A DNA stretch of 64,000 bases from Panax quinquefolius (Eukaryota; Streptophyta; Magnoliopsida; Apiales; Araliaceae), in assembly GCA_020205615.1 (NCBI GenBank), contig CM035171.1:27823105-27887104 (forward strand), written 5' to 3'. Shown here piece after piece: positions 51,253-62,279 of this stretch. The translations under genes and the position numbers were made by a program. The stretch's first letter is position 1; each line of letters opens with the position of its first letter. Under the pieces are notes generated by a model. The model saw nothing but the letters and a program-made list of their open reading frames with translations, was not told the origin of the DNA and searched no databases.

Positions 51253-52675
51253 CATTAAAAACGTATTTAAATAATAAAAATACCATATAATTCTTTTATC
51301 ATTAATATTTATTTATTATCAAATATTAATGAAATACATGCCATAATATTATAATATATTTATAATGTATCAAAGTATTTTTAATACCTTAAAATCATAT
51401 TTATATAATTTTAAACACTTAAATTCATTATCCTAGTAATTACTATTAATATTAAAATATTAATATTTTTATGACAAAATATCAAAAGTTTTATTTTATA
51501 ACTTAAAATATTTTTCTAACACTTAAATCATTTTTATATGATTTATAAATCATTAATTCTATTTTTCTATAATTTATTTAATATGGTTATTAAATAAACT
51601 AATTATCATTAATATTGATTAATTAGTGAAATTCATCCCAAAATATTAAAAGTCATCAAAAATAACTTGAAATATATTTCTAATATCATAATATGATTTT
51701 TCATGAATTAAAATCATTTTTAAATCGTTTATTTAATATTATAATTAAATAAATTAAATACTATTTATATTCTAAAAATATTAAATATTTAAGGTTTGGA
51801 AAACCTTAGGATTTGTAATTTAATTTTCTAAAATTTCTAATTTAGGTTTTAAAATAAAAATTAATATTTCTAAATTATAATTAGAATTTTCTAATTATAT
51901 TAAAATTTCTTAATCATACTTTATATATTGCTAATTAGGATTAATAATTCCTAATTAAAGTTGCTAATTAAGCAATTAGGGTCAAAATTGTCATTAGGGT
52001 TTATAAACCACTAATTAGAGTTTCTAATAGAAAAAATAATTTTCTAATTTAGAAATTACATTTTAAGTAATTAGATTAGGGTTTTCTAATTACTTATAAC
52101 TTTAAAATTATTAAATCAACAATTAGATTTTTCCTATTTATAAATTAGGGTTCCTAATCCAGAAATTAGGGTTTTCGAAATTTGAAATTAGGGTTTGCTA
52201 ATTAATTAATCTTTACCCTAATTAATATTTTAATTAATATCACTTAAGCAATATAATAATCATTTAAGTTCCCAGATTAGAGTTTTAATTTCCCGAATTA
52301 GGGTTTCGAATTTTCGAAACTGAAATTAGGGTTTCCAGAACCGATTTTAGGGTTTCTTGTTAAACGCTAGGGTTTTCTAACCGAACGTTGACGTTCTTAA
52401 TATATACTTAGGGTTTGTTACATATATCGTTTATCTGGTCAACCCTTGACCTTAACCACATATTTTACACATATAATAACATTTACACAGAACATCAACA
52501 CTTATTCCTTAATCCTGAATAATTCACCTAAATCTTTCACAGAATTTTGAAATCCTCAAAATTCTATCTTAAAAATATCAAACGCATACACTTATTTTCT
52601 GTCTAGGTTCTAATTTTGAATCTTAAACTAATTAATTAAAATTTTAAAAATATTCAAAATTCTCGGGTTGTCACA
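51253..52675 (-). mobile_element. 3' LTR of a minus-strand retroelement, truncated and internally deleted
   Basis: The minus-strand LTR starts at 52675 with TGTGACAACCCGAGAA and runs toward lower coordinates. Bases 51791-52675 match 61385-62279 and 51253-51790 match about 55412-55948 of the other LTR. The intervening LTR sequence (about 1.6 kb, not counting the nested solo LTR) is absent, and the last 1.03 kb of the LTR is missing at the array junction. It is AT-rich, with many TTAGGGTTT motifs, and has no coding capacity. Confidence 0.88.
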
Positions 52676-52712
52676 TTCACCCATTTTTCTAAAAATTTTG
52701 TCCCCGAAATTT
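52676..52712 (-). other. Polypurine tract region of the retroelement
   Basis: On the minus strand the purine-rich AGAAAAATGGGTGAA ends directly at the LTR start. It is preceded by AAATTTCGGGGACAAAAT, a stretch common just before the 3' LTR of plant chromovirus-type Ty3/gypsy elements. It would prime plus-strand DNA synthesis. Confidence 0.7.
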
Positions 52713-54364
52713 ACCTTACACCTTACACCTTACACCATATTTGTCTGTCATTTTCACAAAAGTTTTATGGAAATTCATCCGCAAGCCGTCATTACTTACA
52801 GACACAAAAGGTGATTAGCCCGATATGTCCTGTACTGGCCAAGTACTAATTTTGTCTGTTTCTCTTCACTGCCATATACACAAAATTCTACCTCAGTCTT
52901 ATTTGATTCCACACCAAAACAATTTGGTTAGGGAAAATTTCTTTCAATGAACACTTAGAGTTTTCATAAATGTTTGTCTAGCTGAATCGAATAGCATAGA
53001 CTCATATCAATAATTCAATTCAATCGAATTATTTAGGTGTAGCCAAACCCCGTTGGCAAATTAAAATTTTTGAAAATATTTTCGAGAATGACGTTATGAT
53101 GCCGTACTGTATTAATAGTCCGTTTGAGGATGCCGTCATTATATAACTTTGTCATAACATATCATACAATAGTGGAACAATGATTTTCAGATCGGATTCA
53201 CACTAAGTATTCTTGCATTTACAACTCCATCAACTTTTATCATCTCTGTACCAGGTTATATGGTACATGAGTGATAAATAAAAGATATTTTGATATTTTA
53301 AATCATTTTCATCTTGCTGAAATAAGTAGCATAGACTATACTTTAAACCGTTTCAAAAATGATTACGAGTCTACATTTTTTTTAAAAAAAAATCACATAG
53401 TGCGTATTTAGCTTGCTGTCAAACTTTCGAAGTCTAGCATAGCTAGGAGTTTCGGAAAACTTATGTCTCCACTAATAATCATTCGCTTAACAATCTATCT
53501 TTTCCTATAATCTTCAATACTCCATTTATACACAACTATACCCAGTTCGTCAAACCACACTTATGAGTCCATAAATTGACACAATCATATGAGTTTAAGA
53601 ACTTTCCTAGACAGACATTTGGCGTCCATTCGCTGAGGGGTTCATAAACATTTCATATAACTATGAATCAAGTTTGTCACATAAGTATGAGTCTTAAGAA
53701 CTCGTACTTAACCTTATATCATCTACCTATGACATATTTATCTGTTATACACATGAGAAAAGAATCACCCTCTTAACATGCATATATCAAATAGCGCGAC
53801 ACAACATTTCAATGATTATCATTGTCAAAACTAAATAGTTGTTACACCAAGTACAATTCTCTGCCCACACAAGGAATCATACAACTCAGCTGCCGACATG
53901 AATCCTCAATTGAATCCCCACCTAACACTAACTCCCTTTTCAATACGAATTTCATTCAACTCGTATTCATAATCCTTTTCTCCGAATCTGTACGAATTAA
54001 TATAAGACAACCGACACCCAAAGAATCTTCTTTAAAACTTTTCAATCATTAGATTGATTCTTATTCCATATTATCACTTAATCAGATCATGGGGTGATCT
54101 CATCGTATATATTATGATTCATTTTTATACCTTGATCGTTTTGTTTTACGATCTCCTATCACTGTACTTTTAGTCTTTTAGACTCTATCTATTCACCACT
54201 AATGTTCAACTTTATTATCTGAGTTAGGGAAATCTGTATCTTATAACTCGTCGAGATTTATCTTTGAATCTTACCGACACACTAACTCTATTTGAGTTAG
54301 TACTTATCCTAATCAATGCGGTTATTAGTCTCAGGTATTCCTACCTAAGGTTCATAACCAACAA
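52713..54364 (-). mobile_element. Non-coding interior of the retroelement
   Basis: This is 1.65 kb between the primer binding site and the polypurine tract, far shorter than the 4-6 kb gag-pol of an autonomous element. I find no gag, protease, RT, RNase H or integrase motif on the minus strand. The two short plus-strand frames (53822-54052 and 54264-54467) are antisense and unsupported. It is either a deletion derivative or a non-autonomous element. Confidence 0.75.
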
Positions 54365-54375
54365 CTCTGATACCA
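54365..54375 (-). other. Primer binding site (initiator Met tRNA type)
   Basis: Reads TGGTATCAGAG on the minus strand, the usual plant PBS complementary to initiator methionine tRNA. It is two bases from the LTR end (TCACA at 54378). It fixes the element's orientation. Confidence 0.88.
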
Positions 54376-55108
54376 ACTGTGACGGCCCCCGAATCCGAGG
54401 TCCCGAATCACCGCGGATCCGGTTCGATCATTCTATACAACTATTACTATATTTGCGGAAGATATAAACATAAATTGTTTATACAATAACTTTACACACT
54501 ATTCTCCAAGGTCGAGTAACCTTAACTTATACACAAATCATAACTTTTCTAACATATAACATTATTATCAAACTACACTATTACAAAACTAATCGCGCAC
54601 ATTAACTTTAAGTTGGAATTGTCTTTAACTTTTTCTTGTATCTGAAGCATTCACCTTAATCTGCAATGTTTTATCATGATATAGCAAGGGTGAGCATAAG
54701 GATTGCCCAGCAAGTTTAAGTTCAATAATATAACGATATATCATGATTGAAATGATTTGAATAATTAGCTGGCTATAATTCAACAATATAATTGTGAACT
54801 AGCAGGAACAAATTTATGACTGAACAAGTATTATACATGAACAAATATATCTGAACCAACTGGTAATGAAGGTGATCAGCCTTTCATACCTAACTTATAC
54901 ATGCAATATGTACAGAGTACAATTCATGGCAACCAGCAATGATTAACCATAAGCTTATCCAAATGAAACAACTCCTATTAGAGTTAAGTAAAAACAAACT
55001 TGCCTGAACCGTTGATTATCGCTACGCATTTTATAACGCTTTATCCGAAGACCTAATATCAGTAATATAGATCTCCAATATTAGAATAATATCATCACAA
55101 TATAATAC

Positions 55109-55110
<2 letters not shown>

Positions 55111-55141
<31 letters not shown>
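55111..55141. repeat. (TA)n microsatellite
   Basis: About 15 TA dinucleotides in the LTR. Confidence 0.95.
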
Positions 55142-55145
<4 letters not shown>

Positions 55146-58100
55146 AACCTAAACACATAACACATAACCTATCGACCAACAACACACATAAGACTTTTAG
55201 TATCAAGTCAAACTATTGCGATGCAGAGTTGAACTGAAACACAATTCTAACATCCCGACGGTCTAGTCAGACAATTCACGAGTTTAAGTTCAATTAAACT
55301 CTGCCTAAACACTTAACAATTAACTTAAATAATTTTAATATCAGTCGAAATATTTTTCACAAGCTCATAATAATTTTTAAATAATTATTACTATTTATCT
55401 TGAATTTTAAATCATTAAAACGTATTTAAATAATATAAATACCACATAATTCTTTTATCATTAATATTTATTTATTATCAAATATTAATGAAATACATGC
55501 AATAATATTATAATATATTTATAATGTATCAAAGTATTTTTAATACCTTCAAATCATATTTATATGATTTTTAAACATTAAATTCATTATCTGGTAATTA
55601 CTATTAATATTAAAATATTAATATTTTCATGATAAAATATCAAAAGTTATATTTTATAACTTCAAATATTTTTCTAACACTTAAATCATTTTTATATGAT
55701 TTATAAATTATTAATTCTATTTTTCTATAATTTATTTAATATGGTTATTAAATAAACTAATTATCATTAAGATTGATTAATTAGTGAAATTCATCCCAAA
55801 ATATTAAAAGTCATCAAAAATAACTTGAAATATTTTCTAATATCATAATATAATTTTTCATGAATTAAAATCATTTTTAAATCATTTATTTAATATTATA
55901 ATTAAATAAATTAAATACCATTTATATTTCAAAAATATTAAATATTTATGAAATATACTCTACATAATTAAAAACTATTTTTCAGAATTTAAAATAATTT
56001 TTCAGAATTTATTTAGTATTTTTTATAATTAAAAACCATTTTTATCTATTTTTAAATAATTTTCAGAAAATCAGAAATTAAAATAAAATAGAAACTGTCG
56101 CTAAAGGGCCCTATAGCGACAGACCTGTCGCTATAGTTGTTCTTCGCCTGTTCTTGAGTGTTCTTGAGCTTCATCGCCAGTTAACGAGGTGGGTGGTTTG
56201 ACCAGCCTTAACTCTTAGTCTAATCCGATTCTGGGATAGTTTAAACGTTTATAATGTAGTCAGTGTGCACCACTACAACTATCAATCACAATATAGGTCA
56301 TACATCAACATATCACGAAGATCTGGGCTTACAAACATGTTGTCAGAACGTTCCTGGGTTTTCCAGAAACCCAGGCAATTCGAGTGCTCTTTCTAGATTA
56401 ATTTTATTTATGTTCTGGTCATCAAATGGTTGATATTACGATTTTAATATATAGTCCATATGTCAAGTAATATGTACATGACAACATATCAGTTCAACAA
56501 CATCACCAATGTCAGATGTAGCACGGTTAAACTACCTATCAGAAAACGTGTTCTTGAAGATCTGGGTTACCCAGAATCTTCATACAGTGTGTAGGTCAAC
56601 GGTCGTTTGACCATGATTATCTACTATTCTGTTCAGGATCTAGGTGATCTAAGGGCATATACATGTAGTCCATATGTCCGGCTACATTATCAAAACCACA
56701 ACTGTCCCAAACAAACCAAACACAAAGAAGAAGATCCGTAGCTTGAAAGTGACTATCGGGGCTTTACGGGCAAATCTGGGCTGCCTAGAAATCCAACTTC
56801 GTGATCGGTCAACGATGTTTGACTGCTTATATCTGGAGATCTAGACATGGTATGACCATGATTCAAAGTCCAGATTACAGTCCTGATAACATACTATAAA
56901 CACCAAACTTTAAAACACCAAACACATTAACAGGTACGGATTTATGAGTCTTGACATTGGCTTGTCAGACAACAAAATTAGGGTTCTTGACCATTTTTTA
57001 AAACTTGATTTTTGTGCATCTAGATGTTATAGATCCAAGATCTATCAACCTAGATCACTTATTAACACCCTATAACATAACTTTAACAAACCAATTTCAA
57101 CATACAACATCAAATCAAAAGATTTCTAGGATTAGGGTTTATACCTCTTTAGACTTTGATTTTTGATTTCTGCCTTTTGATTCTGATCTTGTAAAGTTAG
57201 GGACTGATATTGGCTTAGTATATATCACTCTCTCACTCTAACTCCTGAATTTCTAGATAGAGAAGGGCTTGGTAGAAAATGAAAAGTCAAGTGGCCTTTC
57301 TATCTCTCTAATCTATATAAATGTTGTCATGTTGTTATGATCTGATTATTTTCGGCTGGAATGGCTGAGATTTGTAGCATGTGGCTGATCTAGGGTGGTT
57401 GAGCAACCAATATATGGCAAGATACACAAGCAACCTTCAATAATGCTGTAACGACCCCAAAATAGGTCCATTCCATCCAACCCATTCTCGAGTGCGCCAA
57501 TATATGGTACGAAAACAACTACTGACTTTATTACAAAATTGTCGTGCAAAATACAACAACACATATCTTTGTGAGTTTGGATACAAATATATACAAACCG
57601 TAAGCACGTCCACAATGACACCTTACATAAAGGTATAGTCAAAACTATTTTAGAAATTAGAATCTTTGGGAAGTGCTCAAGAAACCTTCGTACATGGGAG
57701 GCCATGCTTTTAGGTTATGGTAGATATCATATGGTCACGAAATTATCCTTGGTTGACCCTAATAGACCCCAAAGAAAAACGAGAAGATTACTATCATATT
57801 CTTCCCAATGGTGAGTCTTCTCTTGACATATCATTATCTCCACTTGTCTCTATTTGGGTATTATACTCCAAACAAACACCAAGATTATATAGGTAGTGCT
57901 TGTAAATATACTCAAAGAAGTGGATGAGCACAACCATGTCTTATGATAACACGAGTTTGTATGTCATTAGACATCTTGTATGATAGTGACAAAACACCTT
58001 CCAAAGTTGGGTTCCTCACCCTATTTAATTCACCAAAAATAACTATTAAATGATGTATAAAATACAACACACTAAAGTCCTCAATAAAATTATTTCCATA

Positions 58101-58609
58101 CTCTTTAGGGAGAACCTCAACAACTATAGACCACCACTCTATTCCCTCGCTATCCCCCGCTCGACCCAACTACACTTTTATTACCTGAAAGGAATTGTGA
58201 AACAAAAAGGGTGAGCACAACTAGCTCAGTAAAGAATATTATGACTAAAGATAAATAAATTATCAATAGTCTTCATCGAATAAATCGTAGATTTAGAACA
58301 TATGGTAGATGATAAAACTTTTCAACCATAGTTAAAACGGTGAACGAAGCGATCCATTAAAAGAGTCAAATAGACTATAAAGTCTATTGTCTTCTCCACG
58401 TTAAAAGTCCACCAACAATATTTTATCCTCAGAACATCAATCAATAGTTCCTTTCCACAATCATATGAATAACTTCATAATCATAATTGTGATTCTAAAT
58501 TCCTCTTCTCATCCGGAGACGAAGATAATTTTCATCACTTTTACTTTACCAAAACATCAAATATCATGGTTATACCAAATCACGGTTCTGCTCATAATCA
58601 TACTAATAA

Positions 58610-58925
58610 ATTCATCTTTGCTTACACGCCAAAGATATTCATCAACAGCTTCATCTTTACACTACAGGATAAGGATATTCAACAACAAATATCTTTGCAT
58701 TCTGAGCCAAAGATATTCATCATTAATTCATCTTTGCACTACCGGCTAAAGATATTCAACATCAGGTCATCTTTGCATTACGAGCAAAAGATATTCATCA
58801 ATAATTCATCTTTGCACTACCGGCTAAAGATATTCAACATCAAAGAAATACATAATCATTTCAGAAGTTATATAACAATAATTATAACCATGTTGATCAA
58901 TTCACCTTTGCACTTAAGCTAAAAA
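58610..58925. repeat. Tandem repeat in the nested LTR
   Basis: Imperfect copies contain AAAGATATTCA and TTCATCTTTGCACTACCGGC. The two overlapping plus-strand frames here merely follow the repeat. Confidence 0.75.
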
Positions 58926-60200
58926 TATTCAATTGTAAATTCAATGGTCATGATCATACCAGTCAACAATTCAACTTTTGCACTACTGGCCAAAGAGAAC
59001 CTATGGTCATGATCATACCAATAATCTACTCATCTTTACACTCAAGTCAAAGAGAAATATCATCATTAGAGTTATAAGAATGTTATATAAAAACAATATA
59101 ATCAAAACATGGTTTTAATTTCAAGAGTAAGATTCATAAATCAACGATAATTTGGTCAAAGAAGAAACCAATTTGTCGTGAATAGTACCCCGTATTCGTA
59201 CATAGTACCGTATACGTGCATAGTAACCTCGACACGAAAAGATAAAGTTTCATAATAAAATTCATATCCATATTTATAACACCTTAATCCAAATGTTATA
59301 AATCACTTAGAAATCTCATAATCTAATATTATTAATATTACAATAATATTTTAATCATTTCTAAAACTTATAAATAATTCAATCCAATTATTTACACTTT
59401 AATAATTAATGCATTTAATCATCTAAAAATGCCAAACTCATAAGATTTCATCATCATTAACCAAAACCCTCATAAAAATCTGCATATACCTCATATATGA
59501 TTCTCAAGCCAATAAATCATATTTTCCAATTTTTTTACTTCACATAACATATTTAATTCATTTACTCATAACTAGAACATTTTCATGAAAAATACCAAAT
59601 CAGTTCCAAAAATATTTCTTTTCTGGGATTTAGCATAACATAGTCCCATATTGAACATATATTTTTCTCGAAATTTTAAAAATTCACTTACTATTTTTCA
59701 TATGGCCAAAACCATCGAATATTTAAATATTTATCATAAATTATAATTTTATCCAAAATTCTGAAATTAATACGGTATCTGATATTATATAGATGTACTC
59801 CCAATAAAAATTTCATCAATTTTGGAGTTAATCACAAGGAGTTATAAATAGTTACTTTTAAAATAGTCTTTTCTCATAAAATCCATAACTCCTAATCTAT
59901 ACATCCAAAAATCGCCATTTTTGGACACAATCTACAAAATTCATCAAAATATCATTTCAAATATTTCCAGAATTTTGAAGGTTCAGAAAAATTTCAAACT
60001 AAAAACATAATAACCCTTAAAATCTCTTACTATCCCTTACCTCAAAAAGCGAAGACTTGATTTGGAATAACGTTGAATCGAACTTGCACCGTAGATAGCA
60101 ATACTCAAAGTATACTCACAAGAATACGCTCAATATATCGAGAGAAAATAGAGAGAAACTTGGGTTTACGGTGTGATTTTCAATTCTAACCTAAGCACCC

Positions 60201-60208
60201 TATTTATA
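60201..60208 (-). promoter_or_regulatory. TATA box of the nested LTR (minus strand)
   Basis: TATAAATA followed on the minus strand by GGGTGCTTAGG and then a CTCTCTATTTTCTCTC leader, as in the U1 solo LTR. Confidence 0.55.
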
Positions 60209-61177
60209 GAAATTGCTTAGAACACCAAAGCGAAAAATTGAATATAATATTAATATAATTATACAAATTTTCCTTAGCCCACCTTTTGGTCAAAAACACC
60301 AGCCACACATGTTAATGATGTCCAAAAAATACAAAAAAACATTTTTCTAACAAAAATAATTTAAACTCCAAAAATCAATTCACACCCGATATACCGAAAC
60401 TTCAATAATTCACAATAAATAGCTCTTTTATCAGAAAATTCAAATCTCGCGAGTTTTTATAGGAAATTCAATTCTCTACAACTTTGCAGAAGAAAGTTTT
60501 TCCAAATTCCAAATAGAAATTGACCGAAATCCACAAACTGGTCGATTTTACGATCTATAATCAATTTTCGATCGAGAAATGGATCCACCAACACACAAAA
60601 CATGTGTTAAACATTTAATGCCACAAAAATACTCTTCCTCCTCATATACTCATATATCCCACATTCATTATAAAAATATCACCGTTATTAAAATAATATA
60701 TTTAAATGAATTATTTTATCAGAAAAAGATAAAATATTAATTTTCAACAATTGTCACATTAAAAATTTTCTCCATCTATATCCACATAAAATCAATATTT
60801 TCCTCATCATATAAATCAATAATTAATTATTCACAAATAATATTACGAGAATCACATTATTGACAACTGTGCAGCTTCAGGAAAGAGGGCTTTCCAATAA
60901 GAATTTCTCTCTACTTGGCAAGCATTGATTAGGTGACCAAACCTCTCCTTGGCGTAACTTTCTAGACATTGCCAATAATATTATCTAATAATATTATTCA
61001 GATAATATGAATTATTGCATCGATAATAAAAAATATTGTCTTGTGACAATTATTGAAACAACAATAATATAAAATATCAACGTAGCAATTATTGAATCAA
61101 TAAAATAAAATATTGAGCGAGAATTATTTATAACAATTATTGAGTAATGCCTTTCTTAAAAAAAAAAATTATCATGC

Positions 61178-61248
61178 TTCATGAATAGTACTCGTGAATA
61201 GTAACTCGTGAATAGTAACTCGTGAATAGTAACTCATGAATAGTAATT
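61178..61248. repeat. 14-bp tandem repeat GAATAGTAACTCGT
   Basis: About five copies near the LTR edge; the related string GTGAATAGTACC also appears at 59176-59188. Confidence 0.9.
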
Positions 61249-62279
61249 AAAAAAATTGAATTCTTTTATTTCATAAAATTCGGGGTCTTACAAATGCAAC
61301 CAAGGGTATTTTGTACATTTTGCATTTAATTTTAATGGCATTTTGGACAATTAGCCAAACCCTTAGGGTTTAGGGTTTGGTTAGGGTTTAAGGTTTGGAA
61401 AACCTTAGGATTTGTAATTTAATTTTCTAAAATTTCTAATTTAGGTTTTAAAAATAAAAATTTAATATTTCTAAATTATAATTAGAATTTTCTAATTATA
61501 TTAAAATTTCTTAATCATACTTTATATATTGCTAATTAGGATTAATAATTCCTAATTAAAGTTGCTAATTAAACAATTAGGGTCAAAATTGTCATTAGGG
61601 TTTATAAACCACTAATTAGGGTTTCTAATAGAAAAAAATAATTTTCTAATTTAGAAATTAAATTTTCGTAATTAGATTAGGGTTTTCTAATTACTTATAA
61701 CTTTAAAATTATTAAATCAACAATTAGATTTTCCCTATTTATAAATTTGGGTTCCTAATCCAGAAATTAGGGTTTTCGAAATTTGAAATTAGGGTTTGCT
61801 AATTAATTAAGCTTTACCCTAATTAATATTTTAATTAATATCACTTAAGCAATATAATAATCATTTAAGTTCCCAGATTAGGGTTTTAATTTCCTGAATT
61901 AGGGTTTCAGATTCCCGGAACTGAAATTAGGGTTTCCAGAACCGGTTTTAGGGTTTCTTATTAAACGCTAGGGTTTTCTAACCAAACGTTGACATTCTTA
62001 ATATATACTTAGAGTTTGTTACATATATATCATTTATCTGGTCAACCCTTGACCCTTAACCACATACTGTACACATATAATAACATTTACATAGAACATC
62101 AACACTTATTCCTTAATCCTGAATAATTCACCTAAATCTTTCACAGAATTTTGAAATCCTCAAAATTCTATCTTAAAAATTTCAAACGCATACACTTATT
62201 TTCTGTCTAGGTTCTAATTTTGAACCTTAAATCAATTAATTAAAATTTTAAAAATATTCAAAATTCTCGGGTTGTCACA

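Larger units (their letters stand above)
57447..61292 (-). mobile_element. Nested solo LTR (TSD AATGC)
   Basis: It begins TGTAACGACCCC and ends GGGGTCTTACA, flanked by AATGC at 57442-57446 and 61293-61297. It is 3846 bp long without gag-pol, so it is a solo LTR. The minus-strand start is TGTAAGACCCCG. It shares blocks with the solo LTR of U1 (3282-5633) but is about 1.5 kb longer, so the two are different subfamilies. The minus-strand frames at 57346-57705 and 57912-58169 are unsupported; the first crosses the insertion boundary. Confidence 0.92.
54378..62279 (-). mobile_element. 5' LTR of the retroelement, split by a nested solo LTR
   Basis: On the minus strand the LTR starts at 62279 with TGTGACAACCCGAGAA and ends at 54378 with GGGGGCCGTCACA. 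Removing the nested insertion (57447-61292 plus one 5-bp duplicate) leaves about 4.05 kb, which is long but within the range of plant Ty3/gypsy LTRs. A possible minus-strand TATA motif lies near 57311-57320. The other TSD copy is lost with the truncated 3' LTR. Confidence 0.85.

Noticed and set aside
57346..58169. Minus-strand frames of 119 and 85 codons
   Set aside because: The first crosses the boundary of a nested LTR insertion and the second lies in a solo LTR; no domain is recognisable.
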